From: CAMDBL01 sp964498125
GTDB taxonomy: Bacteria > Pseudomonadota > Alphaproteobacteria > Rhizobiales > Hyphomicrobiaceae
Direction of reading: 5' to 3'
DNA: 64,000 nucleotides
Assembly (NCBI GenBank): GCA_964498125.1
Contig: CAZCGE010000025.1
Location: forward strand, 32,520 to 96,519
The notes beneath the pieces were generated by a model. It saw only the letters and a program-made list of their open reading frames with translations, made no database searches and was not told the DNA's origin. Shown here in pieces: positions 43,078 to 52,030 of this stretch. Made by a program: the position numbers and the translations under genes. Numbering within the stretch: position 1 is the first letter of the stretch; every line of letters starts with the position of its first letter.

Positions 43078-43572
43078 CTACCCCGCCGCCGCCTTGCGGT
43101 CGGCAATGCGCTTGGCGACGGCGTCGGCGATGGCGGCGCGCAGCGCAGGCGCTTCGACGTCGCCTTGCCGCAAGGCATCGGGCAGCACAACCTGCTGGGC
43201 ACGCGCCATTTTGCGCAGCTGGTCCGCGGTCATGATGGATGCGAGTTTGGCGATCAGGCCATCACGTCCTTCGCGCTGGAAAGTCGGAACGAGGCCGATT
43301 GCATAAGGGTCGAAGGACGCTGGGGGAGCGAAGGGCGCTGGCGGCTCGCTGTCGGCGGGGGCCGGCGCCGTCGGCAGGCTGGCGGCAGAGACCTCCGCCG
43401 TCGGCAGCGCCCGCACGCGCAGTGAGCTGAACGTGGCGTTGGCCCGGGCGGCGAGTGACTGGGCCAGCGTCATGGGCAGCCCCGGCTCGGCGGTGAAAAA
43501 GCGACGCAGATAACGATCGAGCGCCGGGCCCGCCAGTTTCTTGGTCGCCGGTTTCCTAGTCGTATGTCCCAT
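43078..43572 (-). CDS. Unknown protein downstream of the orphan ParA
   Basis: The 164-residue protein has a basic N-terminus (HTTRKPATKKLAGPALDRYL), an Ala/Pro-rich middle and a helical C-terminal part (SIMTADQLRKMARAQQVVLP, then AAIADAVAKRIADRKAA). It lies on the same strand after the ParA gene. It could be the ParA partner or a DNA- or pole-binding adaptor, but no ParB domain is present. Confidence 0.65.
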   Translation of the reverse strand: MGHTTRKPATKKLAGPALDRYLRRFFTAEPGLPMTLAQSLAARANATFSSLRVRALPTAEVSAASLPTAPAPADSEPPAPFAPPASFDPYAIGLVPTFQREGRDGLIAKLASIMTADQLRKMARAQQVVLPDALRQGDVEAPALRAAIADAVAKRIADRKAAAG

Positions 43573-43601
43573 GTGCGTCGTTTCCTCGGCGTCTGGCGCT
43601 C

Positions 43602-43654
43602 ATACCAACCTGCGCAGACTCTGCCTCTCAGTTATGCCGTGCGCAGGTTGGTAT
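43602..43654. repeat. Inverted repeat with ATACCAACCTGC arms
   Basis: Perfect 15-bp arms ataccaacctgcgca and tgcgcaggttggtat enclose 23 bases. On the plus strand it is followed by tctctttttgttt. It shares ATACCAA.CTGC with the hairpin at 43700-43739. Confidence 0.85.
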
Positions 43655-43699
43655 TCTCTTTTTGTTTGCGCGCAGCCGCCACGCCAACCCTGCGCGCGT

Positions 43700-43739
43700 A
43701 TACCAAACTGCATGGGTCAACACCCATGCAGTTTGGTAT
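43700..43739. terminator. Perfect 17-bp hairpin at the parA stop codon
   Basis: The arms ataccaaactgcatggg and cccatgcagtttggtat enclose a six-base loop. The right arm touches the parA stop codon (43739-43741). It is probably a transcript end or a stabilising hairpin; there is no T-run on the minus strand. Confidence 0.6.
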
Positions 43740-44614
43740 CAGGTCTTGGCGAACCACGGTTCGATCTCATCATACAGCGCCTTCAGGGGCGCGAGCGCAC
43801 CGGCATATTTTTCTTCGATCGTCTGTCGTTCCTCGCTCCAGTCGAAGGCATTGGCGACGTCGGGCAACAGTGGGATGCGCGTCGCCAGCGTCGGATGGTT
43901 GAACGCTATCGTATCGATATAGGCCTGATCGCGCCCGCCTGGCCGCACATAGTTGGCCAGGCAGACATAGCGCCGCGCGCCCGAGGGGATTGCCAGCACC
44001 TCGTCGTAGCCGCAACTTTGGATGATCTGAGCGATACGATCGACGGCGAATTCGGAGACGGCATCGGGCCGGAATGGCACCACCACCTTGTTGGCGAGCG
44101 TCAGGGCGGCTGCGGTGGCGTTCGACAGGCCCGGCGCGCAATCCAGCACGACCACATCGGCCAGCGGGCCGGTGAACTGCAGCGCCTGGCGGAAATGGCT
44201 GGCGCAGCGCAGCTTGGCCCTGGAAAACGGCACGCTGCCGCGCGAATAGTAGCTGATCAGCTCGTCCTGCATGTCCTCGAAGCGCAGCGAGCCCGGCAGC
44301 AGCGACAGGCTTGGGCGGCGGTCATCGGGCAATTTCACGTCGCCGACGAAATGCACGAGATAGTCCCGCACCTTGGTCTGGTCGATGGCGTACATCTTAT
44401 CTTCGATGTAGGCGGCGATGTTCTTCGAGGTTTTCTGCGCCTCGATCCAGCCGGCACCGCCTTGCAGGATCAGCGAAGAATTGGATTGTGCATCCAGGTC
44501 GACGACCAGCACACGCTTTTTGCCCCATACGGCCAGTGCGTGTGCCAGCATCATCGATACGGTCGACTTGCCGACGCCACCCTTGCGGTTGGCCACCGCC
44601 AGATAGAAACTCAT
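43739..44614 (-). CDS. Orphan ParA-family ATPase
   Basis: The 291-residue protein has the deviant Walker A of ParA (VANRKGGVGKSTVSMMLAH), Walker A' VVDLDAQSNSSL and Walker B VVVLDCAPGLSN. ParA ATPases position DNA or protein cargo along the nucleoid. No parB or rep gene is adjacent, so this is not the chromosomal parAB locus. It is divergent from glmM; two copies of ccccactcagcc lie just upstream of its start. Confidence 0.88.
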   Translation of the reverse strand: MSFYLAVANRKGGVGKSTVSMMLAHALAVWGKKRVLVVDLDAQSNSSLILQGGAGWIEAQKTSKNIAAYIEDKMYAIDQTKVRDYLVHFVGDVKLPDDRRPSLSLLPGSLRFEDMQDELISYYSRGSVPFSRAKLRCASHFRQALQFTGPLADVVVLDCAPGLSNATAAALTLANKVVVPFRPDAVSEFAVDRIAQIIQSCGYDEVLAIPSGARRYVCLANYVRPGGRDQAYIDTIAFNHPTLATRIPLLPDVANAFDWSEERQTIEEKYAGALAPLKALYDEIEPWFAKT

Positions 44615-45040
44615 TCAACCCCCACTCAGCCGTCCCCACTCAGCCACAAAGCGGCAGCCGACGTCCCGTTCCGGGCTCAATTCGGCAGACGCCGGCTGCT
44701 ATGCCGTGATTCCGATGTCACCGCCACACGCTTGCACCGGGCCAGACGCCCGGGCGCAGGGCAGCAAGGTGCCCGGCGATTTGGCCTCTACGGCTTGAAT
44801 GGCGCAAAGATGCGGCACGACGGACAACGACGGTGTCGCAGTGCACAAATTTACGCTGCTGATCAGTTAATCTGGTTTTGAGCTGCGCATGCCGAGCGGG
44901 TAGCCTATGAGTCGCGGGGCACAGCGGCCCCAGGCGGTAGCGCCGTCTCCGAGGCGAGCCTTTGCCCACGCGGCAAGGTTCTGCGTCGGTTGCCGGCGAG
45001 GGGCGGCGGCGCGCACGGCATCGCGACGAGGAATACCACC
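44615..45040. other. Divergent promoter gap between parA and glmM
   Basis: I see no gene in these 426 bases. A 12-base direct repeat (ccccactcagcc at 44620 and 44634) lies just upstream of the parA start. An A+T-richer stretch at about 44,845-44,880 is the likeliest site for the glmM promoter. No strong -35/-10 pair could be picked by eye. Confidence 0.5.
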
Positions 45041-46393
45041 ATGTCACGTCGATATTTCGGCACCGATGGCATCCGCGGCCTGGCCAACCGCCATCCGATG
45101 ACCTCGGAGGTGGCGCTCAAGGTCGGCATGGCCGCCGGCAAGCTGTTTACCTCCGGCAAGCATCGCCACCGTGTGGTCATCGGCAAGGATACGCGGCTCT
45201 CCGGCTACATGCTGGAAGCGGCGCTGATGTCGGGCTTCACCTCGGTTGGCATGGACGTGTTCCTGCTCGGGCCGATGCCGACGCCGGCCATCGCCATGCT
45301 GACGCGCTCGCTGCGCGCCGATCTCGGCGTCATGATCTCGGCCTCGCACAACGCCTACGAGGACAACGGCATCAAGCTGTTCGATCCCGATGGCTACAAA
45401 CTGTCGGACGAGACCGAGCAGGCGATCGAGGCGATGATCGATGGCAAGGGCGGCGACATCCTGGTCGCTTCCGACCGCATCGGCCGCGCCACCCGCGTCG
45501 AAAGTGCGCAGGAGCGCTATATCGAGTTCGCCAAGCGGACGCTGCCCAAGAACCTGCGCCTCGATGGCTTGCGCATCGTCATCGATTGCGCCCACGGCGC
45601 CGGCTACAAAGTGGCCCCCGAGGCGCTATGGGAGCTCGGCGCCGAGGTGATCAAGATCGGCGTCGATCCGAACGGCCGCAACATCAATGACAAGTGCGGC
45701 ACGACCCATCCCGAAGCGCTGGTCGACAAGGTGCGCGAGGTGCGCGCCGATATCGGCATCGCGCTCGATGGTGACGCCGACCGCGTCGTCATCGTCAACG
45801 AGAAGGGCGAGATCGTCGATGGCGACCAGCTGATGGCGGTGATCGCCGAGAGCTGGCACCGGTGCGGCACGCTGGCGGCCGGCGGCATCGTCGCCACTGT
45901 CATGTCCAACCTCGGCCTCGAGCGCTATCTGGAAGGGCTCGGCCTGACCATGGCGCGCACACCGGTCGGGGACCGCTACGTCGTCGAGCACATGCGTAAG
46001 CATGGTTTCAACATCGGCGGCGAGCAATCGGGGCACATCGTGCTGTCCGATTTCACCACCACCGGTGATGGTCTGGTCGCGGCCCTGCAGGTGCTGGCGG
46101 TGGTGGTGGCGACCGGCAAACCGGTCAGCGAGGTCTGCTCGCGGTTCGAGCGGCTGCCGCAGATCCTGGAGAATGTGCGCTACGACGATGGCAAGCCGCT
46201 CGAGGACGCCAAGGTCAAGAAGGCCATCGAGGGCGCCAAGGCCAAGCTCGGCAAGAATGGCCGCCTGGTCATTCGCCCCTCCGGCACCGAGCCGGTGATC
46301 CGCGTCATGGCCGAAGGCGACGATGAGGAACTGGTGGCGAAAGTCGTCGGCGACATCGTCGCAGCGGTCAGAGTGGCGGCACAGGTGGCGTGA
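45041..46393 (+). CDS. glmM: Phosphoglucosamine mutase
   Basis: GlmM converts glucosamine-6-phosphate to glucosamine-1-phosphate for peptidoglycan and lipopolysaccharide. The 450-residue protein has FGTDGIRG at the start, the phosphoserine loop ISASHNAYEDNG with Ser102 in the standard place, metal loop ALDGDADR, sugar loop GGEQSGH and phosphate loop RPSGTEPVIRVM. ATG 45041 follows GACGAGGAA. A palindromic element lies directly after the stop. Confidence 0.97.
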   Translation: MSRRYFGTDGIRGLANRHPMTSEVALKVGMAAGKLFTSGKHRHRVVIGKDTRLSGYMLEAALMSGFTSVGMDVFLLGPMPTPAIAMLTRSLRADLGVMISASHNAYEDNGIKLFDPDGYKLSDETEQAIEAMIDGKGGDILVASDRIGRATRVESAQERYIEFAKRTLPKNLRLDGLRIVIDCAHGAGYKVAPEALWELGAEVIKIGVDPNGRNINDKCGTTHPEALVDKVREVRADIGIALDGDADRVVIVNEKGEIVDGDQLMAVIAESWHRCGTLAAGGIVATVMSNLGLERYLEGLGLTMARTPVGDRYVVEHMRKHGFNIGGEQSGHIVLSDFTTTGDGLVAALQVLAVVVATGKPVSEVCSRFERLPQILENVRYDDGKPLEDAKVKKAIEGAKAKLGKNGRLVIRPSGTEPVIRVMAEGDDEELVAKVVGDIVAAVRVAAQVA

Positions 46394-46397
46394 GGGT

Positions 46398-46513
46398 TGG
46401 GCCGTAGGGTGCAATACCCCGGACACTTGATCCGGGGGTATTGCGCCGCGACGATTCAACATGCGCCGCAACGGTGCAATACGCCCTGTCGGGCTATTGC
46501 ACCCTACGGCCCA
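46398..46513. repeat. 116-bp palindromic element between glmM and the DUF815 gene
   Basis: The outer arms tgggccgtagggtgcaata (46398-46416) and its exact complement (46495-46513) enclose two internal hairpins. One is built on gcaatacccc.gga and the other on ggtgcaata.cgccc. It fills nearly all the space between two convergent genes and may end transcription from both sides. The gtagggtgcaat motif is, from memory, widespread in proteobacterial intergenic repeats. Confidence 0.88.
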
Positions 46514-46517
46514 CCAC

Positions 46518-47396
46518 CTACTCCACCTTCAGCGGCTGTCCGAGCCGCCCCGCCAGGTCCTGGATATACTGCCAGGCGACGCGGCCGGAGCGGCCGCCGC
46601 GCGTCATGCTCCACTCCAAGGCCTCGGCGATCAGCTCGGCGTCCTTCATCTTCAGGCCGTGGTATTTCGCGTAGGCGCGCACGATGTCGAAGTATTGCTC
46701 CTGCGTGCCGTTGTGGAAGCCCAGCCACAGGCCGAAGCGGTCGGACAGCGACACCTTCTCCTCCACCGCCTCGGACGGGTTGATGGCGGTCGAGCGCTCG
46801 TTCTCCATCATGTCGCGCGGCATCAGGTGGCGGCGGTTGGAGGTGGCATAGAACACCACGTTCTCCGGCCGGCCCTCGATGCCGCCTTCCAGCACCGCCT
46901 TGAGCGATTTGTAGCTGGTGTCGTCGTGGTCGAAGGAGAGGTCGTCGCAGAAGGCGATGAAGCGGTGCCGGCTGCCGCGCAGGTGGGCGAGGCAACGCGG
47001 CAGCGTGCCGATGTCCTCGCGGTGGATTTCGACCAGCTTCAGATCGCTCTGGCCACTCGCCTCGAGCACCTTGCGGCGCACCTCGGCATGGGCGGCCTTG
47101 ACCAGCGACGACTTGCCCATGCCGCGCGCGCCCCACAGCAGCGCATTGTTGGCGGGCAGCCCCTTGGCGAAACGCTCGGTATTCTCCAAGAGTTGCTCGG
47201 CGGCGCGGTCGAGGCCCTTGAGCAGCGACAGCGGTACGCGGTTGACCTGGGCCACGGGCAGGAACGCCTCGGGCTCGGATTGCCAGACGAAGGCCTCGGC
47301 GGTGAAATCGGGCTGGGCGGGCGGCGGCGGCGCCAGCCGCTCCAGCGCCGCGACGATGCGCTCGAGCCGCTGCAGCATCAGGGGTTCATCGGACAT
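46518..47396 (-). CDS. DUF815 AAA+ ATPase
   Basis: The 292-residue protein has Walker A LLWGARGMGKSSLVKA, Walker B RFIAFCDDLSF and an arginine-containing ATSNRRHL sensor region. The LLENTERFAKGLPANN segment and GRVAWQYIQDLAG are DUF815 blocks. The function is not established. It is divergent from yajC, a placement seen in many alphaproteobacteria. Confidence 0.9.
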   Translation of the reverse strand: MSDEPLMLQRLERIVAALERLAPPPPAQPDFTAEAFVWQSEPEAFLPVAQVNRVPLSLLKGLDRAAEQLLENTERFAKGLPANNALLWGARGMGKSSLVKAAHAEVRRKVLEASGQSDLKLVEIHREDIGTLPRCLAHLRGSRHRFIAFCDDLSFDHDDTSYKSLKAVLEGGIEGRPENVVFYATSNRRHLMPRDMMENERSTAINPSEAVEEKVSLSDRFGLWLGFHNGTQEQYFDIVRAYAKYHGLKMKDAELIAEALEWSMTRGGRSGRVAWQYIQDLAGRLGQPLKVE

Positions 47397-47647
47397 GGGG
47401 GCGCGGCTCCTTCGGCACGGCTGGTGGACCGGCGGTTCTATAAACGAGGCGGGCCGCGGCGTCATCCTGGGCCGGTCTGGCTCGGGTGCGACATGAGTGA
47501 TCGCCGCATAATGCCAGGACGTGTTGCAAACCGCGGGCCTCGCACTATAGTCCCCCTCGACTTGCAACGCGAGGCGGCGTGCGGAGGCGGTTCCGCAGGC
47601 CGGCTGGCGCGTGGCCAATCTCAATCACGATAGGATAACGAAGGCAG

Positions 47648-47977
47648 ATGTTCATCACACCGGCATACGCGCAAGGCTTCGGCGGCGGCTCTGATCTCTT
47701 TGTTAACCTGGTGCCGATCCTGCTGATGTTCGTCATCTTCTATTTCCTGTTGTTCCGGCCCCAGCAGCAGAAGATGAAGCAGCATCGGGCGATGATCGAA
47801 GCGGTCAAGCGCAACGACACCGTGGTGCTGGCGGCCGGCATCATCGGCAAGGTGACCAAGACCATGGACAACGGCGAGATCGAGGTCGAGATCGCGCCCA
47901 ACACGCGGGTGCGCGTGCTCAAAGGCACGCTGTCGGACGTGCGCGCCAAGGCCGAGCCGGCCAAGGACGGCGCATGA
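47648..47977 (+). CDS. yajC: Sec translocase subunit YajC
   Basis: The 109-residue protein has one membrane helix (LVPILLMFVIFYFLLFRPQQ), the RPQQQKMKQH motif and a small cytoplasmic domain (GIIGKVTK). YajC associates with SecDF. GAAGG precedes the ATG. It is the first gene of a five-gene run in one direction. Confidence 0.95.
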   Translation: MFITPAYAQGFGGGSDLFVNLVPILLMFVIFYFLLFRPQQQKMKQHRAMIEAVKRNDTVVLAAGIIGKVTKTMDNGEIEVEIAPNTRVRVLKGTLSDVRAKAEPAKDGA

Positions 47978-48059
47978 GCCGGGCGCGACCGCGACGGAAG
48001 CGTTGCCGCCGGTCCGTTGTCGACGCCGTCCATCACGCTGATTGAGGGGGCCGAGGCCC

Positions 48060-49682
48060 ATGCTGCATTTCTCGCCTATCAAAAGCCTGATCGTGCTGGC
48101 AATTTGCCTCGCGGGACTGCTCTGTGCGTTACCCAATCTGTTCAGCAAGGATGAGCTCAAGGCGTGGCCCTCGTTCGTGCCGACGCGACAGATCGCGCTC
48201 GGCCTCGACTTGCAGGGCGGCGCGCATCTGCTGCTGGAGATGGATGTCGCCAAGCTGAAATTCGACTGGATTGCCAACCTGCGCGAGGACGTGCGCAAGA
48301 CGTTGCGCGATGCCAAGCCGCCGATTGCATTCGCCAGCCTCAATGCCACCGCCACCGGGGTTCAGGTGCGAGTGGCTCAAGTGGGCGAGAGCGCGCGAGC
48401 CCTGACGGAGCTGCGCAAGCTGACGCAAACCATCAGCAACGATGTGCTCGGCACGGCCGGCGTCGATCTCACCGTGCAGGCGGGGGAAGGTGGCGTCATC
48501 ACCGCCGCGCCGACGGAGCAAGGCCTGCAGCAGCGCGTGCGGCAGGCGCAGACCGGCGCCATCGAGACGCTGAACCGGCGCATTAACGCACTGGGTACAT
48601 CTGAATCGACCATCGTGCCGCATGGTCGCGACCGCATTTTGATTCAGTATCCAGGACTTCAAGACACGACACAGCTCAAGGACCTGCTGGGCAAGACCGC
48701 CAAGCTGTCGTTCCACGAGGTGCATCCCACAATTTCAGCCGAAGAGGCCCGCGCCAGTCGGGTGCCGGTCAGCTACAAGATTTATCCAAGCACCGAGCGG
48801 GCAGGCGGCGCCATCCTGTTGCGCGAGACGGCCGTGGTGGAAGGTCAGGACCTGGTCGACGCGCAGCCGCAGCTCGACAGCCGCGAGGGCGGGTGGGTCA
48901 TCTCGTTCCGCTTCAACCAGTCGGGGGCGCGCAAGTTCGGCAATTTTACGCGCGACAATGTCGGCAAGCTGTTCGCCATCGTGCTCGACGAGAAGGTCAT
49001 CTCGGCGCCCGTGATCCGGGATGCGATCCTCGGCGGCTCGGGGCAGATCTCGGGTGGGTTCACGGCACAGACGGCCGGCGACCTGTCGATCTCGCTCAGG
49101 TCCGGCGCGCTGCCGGCCAAGCTGACCATCGTCGAGGAGCGCACAGTCGGGCCATCGCTCGGCGCCGACTCGATCTCGGCCGGCAAGGTCGCCGGTATCA
49201 TCGGCGGCATCGCGACGATCGCGCTGACGATCATGGCCTATGGCACCTTCGGCATATTCGCCTGCGTCGGCCTGATCGTGCACCTGATCCTGACCGTGGC
49301 GCTGATGACCCTCTTCGGCTCGACGCTGACGCTGCCGGGCATCGCCGGGCTGGTGCTCGGCGTCGCCATGGCGGTCGATGCCAACGTGCTGATCTATGAA
49401 CGCATCCGCGAGGAGCTGCGCGCCGGCAAGACGCCGATCGCGGCGATCGATGCCGGCTTCACGCGCGCCTTCATCACCATCGCCGATAGCCAGCTCACCA
49501 CGCTGGCGTGCGCCTTCGTCATGTTCTGGCTGGGCTCGGGGCCGATCCGCGGGTTTGCCATTACGCTGACGTTCGGCATTCTGACGTCGATCTTCGCATC
49601 CGTGACCGTGGTGCGGCTGCTGATCTCGATCTGGCTGAGGTCCACCTCGCGGGCCAAGCGCACGATCGAAGTTCCGGTCTGA
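48060..49682 (+). CDS. secD: Protein translocase subunit SecD
   Basis: SecD uses the proton gradient to pull proteins out of the translocon. The 540-residue protein has LGLDLQGGAHLLLEMD after the first helix and a large periplasmic domain (TLNRRINALGTSE). A five-helix C-terminal bundle carries GVAMAVDANVLIYERIREEL. The start ATG follows GAGGGGGCCGAG. SecF begins 14 bases after the stop. Confidence 0.97.
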   Translation: MLHFSPIKSLIVLAICLAGLLCALPNLFSKDELKAWPSFVPTRQIALGLDLQGGAHLLLEMDVAKLKFDWIANLREDVRKTLRDAKPPIAFASLNATATGVQVRVAQVGESARALTELRKLTQTISNDVLGTAGVDLTVQAGEGGVITAAPTEQGLQQRVRQAQTGAIETLNRRINALGTSESTIVPHGRDRILIQYPGLQDTTQLKDLLGKTAKLSFHEVHPTISAEEARASRVPVSYKIYPSTERAGGAILLRETAVVEGQDLVDAQPQLDSREGGWVISFRFNQSGARKFGNFTRDNVGKLFAIVLDEKVISAPVIRDAILGGSGQISGGFTAQTAGDLSISLRSGALPAKLTIVEERTVGPSLGADSISAGKVAGIIGGIATIALTIMAYGTFGIFACVGLIVHLILTVALMTLFGSTLTLPGIAGLVLGVAMAVDANVLIYERIREELRAGKTPIAAIDAGFTRAFITIADSQLTTLACAFVMFWLGSGPIRGFAITLTFGILTSIFASVTVVRLLISIWLRSTSRAKRTIEVPV

Positions 49683-49696
49683 GGCGGGGAGACAAC

Positions 49697-50656
49697 ATGC
49701 GTTTCATACCAAATTTCAAGGGCATGGATTTCTTCCCGCACGATCTGCGGTTGCCCTTCATGCGCTACAAGGGACTGGCGCTCGTCATGTCCGTGGTCGG
49801 CATGGTGCTGTCGCTGGCGCTGTTCTTCACGCTGGGTCTGAATTACGGCGTCGACTTCAAGGGCGGCTCGCTGATCGAGGTGCAGTCGACCACCGGGCCT
49901 GCCGATATCGGCGGCTTGCGCGACAAGCTCGGCCATCTCGGTCTCGGCGGCGTGCAAATCCAACAGTTCGGCGGCCCGACCGATGTGCTGATCCGCATAG
50001 AGCAGCAGCCGGGCGGGGAGCGCGAGCAGCAGACGGCATTGCGCAAGGTGCAGGATGCGCTGGGCACGGGCTATACGCAGCGCCGCGTCGAGGTGGTCGG
50101 GCCGGCGGTCTCCAGCGAGTTGCGCTGGACTGGCTTCATCGCGGTGCTGGCATCGCTGGGCGCCATCGTCGCCTACGTCTGGTTCCGGTTCGAGTGGCAG
50201 TTCGCGCTCGGCGCCATCGTCGCACTGGTGCACGACGTGCTGTTGACGGTCGGCATCTTCTCGATTCTGCAGCTCGAGTTCGACTTGTCGATTGTCGCCG
50301 CGCTGCTGACGATTCTCGGATACTCGGTCAACGATACCGTCGTCGTGTCTGATCGCATTCGCGAAAACCTGCGCAAATTCAAACGCATGGATCTCAACGA
50401 GCTGCTCAACCTGTCGATCAACGAGACGCTGTCGCGCACCATCCTGACGGGCTGCACGGCGATCGTGGTGCTGTTGGCGCTCTACATCTTCGGCGGCGAG
50501 GTGATCCGCAACTTCAATTTCGCCATGCTGTTCGGCGTCATCATCGGCACCTACTCCTCGATCTTCATTGCAGCGCCTCTGCTGGGCTATCTCGGCGTCA
50601 AGCGCGATTGGTCGGGCGAGAAAGCGGTAAGTTCGGGCGCCTCGGCCAAGGCCTGA
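49697..50656 (+). CDS. secF: Protein translocase subunit SecF
   Basis: The 319-residue partner of SecD has NYGVDFKGGSLIEV after the first helix. Later blocks are VRFEWQFALGAIVALVHDV in variant form, LTILGYSVNDTVVVSDRIRE and the final helices ending in GYLGVKRDW. GGCGGGGAG precedes the ATG. Confidence 0.97.
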   Translation: MRFIPNFKGMDFFPHDLRLPFMRYKGLALVMSVVGMVLSLALFFTLGLNYGVDFKGGSLIEVQSTTGPADIGGLRDKLGHLGLGGVQIQQFGGPTDVLIRIEQQPGGEREQQTALRKVQDALGTGYTQRRVEVVGPAVSSELRWTGFIAVLASLGAIVAYVWFRFEWQFALGAIVALVHDVLLTVGIFSILQLEFDLSIVAALLTILGYSVNDTVVVSDRIRENLRKFKRMDLNELLNLSINETLSRTILTGCTAIVVLLALYIFGGEVIRNFNFAMLFGVIIGTYSSIFIAAPLLGYLGVKRDWSGEKAVSSGASAKA

Positions 50657-50678
50657 CAACCGCGATGTGGAGGCGGCA

Positions 50679-51065
50679 ATGTCGCTGCGCGGGGCAGGTG
50701 AGGCGCACTATCCCTACCGTGTGCCGATCGATGCCTATGGCAACGGCGGCTTCCGTTTCGCCGGCATGAGCCATCGCGGCTCGCTGCTGTGCCTGCCGAG
50801 CGGCGTGTACGGGTGGCAGGCGCCCGAGGCCGATGCGGTGACGCTGGAAAGCCTGGCGCAGGCGCTGGCGGAAAAGGAAACGATCGGCATCTTCCTGCTC
50901 GGCACCGGCGCGCAGCAGGTGTTCCCGACCTCCGCCGTGCGCAAGGCTTTCGATGCGGCGGGCCTCGGCCTCGACGTGATGAGCACGGGGGCGGCGGCCC
51001 GCACCTACAACGTGTTGCTGGCTGAAGGCCGTCCCGTGGCCGCCGCGCTGATGGTCGTGGCTTGA
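50679..51065 (+). CDS. Mth938-like domain protein (NDUFAF3 homologue)
   Basis: The 128-residue protein has the Mth938-like fold: YGNGGFRFAGMSHRGSLLCL at the start, IFLLGTGAQQ and the GLGLDVMSTGAAARTYNVL end. The mitochondrial homologue NDUFAF3 helps assemble respiratory complex I. GTGGAGGCGG precedes the ATG. It follows secF by 22 bases and precedes the squalene-synthase-like gene by 13 bases. Confidence 0.88.
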   Translation: MSLRGAGEAHYPYRVPIDAYGNGGFRFAGMSHRGSLLCLPSGVYGWQAPEADAVTLESLAQALAEKETIGIFLLGTGAQQVFPTSAVRKAFDAAGLGLDVMSTGAAARTYNVLLAEGRPVAAALMVVA

Positions 51066-51078
51066 ACAGGAATGACGG

Positions 51079-51948
51079 ATGTTGGCGAAGCCTGGCGAGC
51101 GGCAAGCCAAAATGCGCGCGGCGGTGTGGGCTGCCGCGCGGGCCAGCGATCATGATCGCTACCTGGCGGCGTTGCTCAGTCCCGCCGAGGTGCGCGACGA
51201 CCTGATCGCGCTGGCCGCCTTTGCCGGTGAGATCGCCCGCATTCCTCTCCTCGTCAGCGAGCCGATGATGGGCGAGATCCGCCTGCAGTGGTGGCGCGAT
51301 GCGCTGCCCGGTTTGAGCCGCGGCGAGCCGACCGGCAATCCGGTGGCCGATGCCTTCGGCGCGGCGGTGCGCCGGCACGCCCTGCCGATCGGGCTCATCC
51401 TCGGCGTGCTCGATGCGCGCGCCTTCGAACTTTATCCCGACCCGATGCCCGACGAGCAGACCTTCAAGGCCTATCTCGCCAAGACCGAGGGGGCGCTCTT
51501 CGACCTGGCCTGGCGCGTTGTTTCCGGTTCACCGCCCGGCACCGCGAGCGCCGTCGTTGCCGCCGCCGGGCAAGTGGTCGGTTGCGCGCGCGCGCTGGCT
51601 AACCTGCCGGTGCTGCTTGCCAAGGGCCGCTGTGTCCTGCCGGCCACGCGGTTGCAGGCATGCGGCAACGGCGTGGCGGACCTGGCGGCGGTGCCAATGG
51701 GGCCGGCGGCACGGCAATTGATCACGACGTTGTGTCGTGACATGCGCGTCATGCTGACCAATCTGGGGGCCGATTGGCGGGCACGATCGCGCCGCCAGCG
51801 CACAGTATTTCTGCCTGTGGCCCTCGTTGAGCCGCAATTGCGCGCCTTTGACAGTCTGTCGCACCATCCGGGCCGCGATGTCGTACAGGTGCTGCCGCTG
51901 ACCCGCGTTTGGCGCATCTGGCGCGCGCACGTCACGGGACGCATATAG
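51079..51948 (+). CDS. Squalene/phytoene-synthase-like protein (NDUFAF6 homologue)
   Basis: The 289-residue all-helical protein has the family's EIRLQWWRDALPGL and AKTEGALFDLAWRV segments. The Asp-rich catalytic motifs of true squalene or phytoene synthases (DxxxD) are not evident. That fits the non-enzymatic NDUFAF6 branch, a complex I assembly factor in mitochondria. Its linkage to the NDUFAF3 homologue supports a shared role. Confidence 0.82.
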   Translation: MLAKPGERQAKMRAAVWAAARASDHDRYLAALLSPAEVRDDLIALAAFAGEIARIPLLVSEPMMGEIRLQWWRDALPGLSRGEPTGNPVADAFGAAVRRHALPIGLILGVLDARAFELYPDPMPDEQTFKAYLAKTEGALFDLAWRVVSGSPPGTASAVVAAAGQVVGCARALANLPVLLAKGRCVLPATRLQACGNGVADLAAVPMGPAARQLITTLCRDMRVMLTNLGADWRARSRRQRTVFLPVALVEPQLRAFDSLSHHPGRDVVQVLPLTRVWRIWRAHVTGRI

Positions 51949-52030
51949 AGTCGATCAAGTGGCGGGCGGGCCGCGATCGGCTGGGCAACATCGGATCTGA
52001 CGCAGCGCGGGACATGGGATCACTTCGTAC

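Noticed and set aside
43739..44614. Chromosomal parA of the origin-proximal parAB locus
   Set aside because: There is no parB, gid or parS-like sequence nearby, and the Walker region is that of an orphan ParA.
51079..51948. A true phytoene or squalene synthase for carotenoid or hopanoid synthesis
   Set aside because: The Asp-rich diphosphate-binding motifs are not evident, no other isoprenoid genes are adjacent, and the neighbour is an NDUFAF3 homologue.
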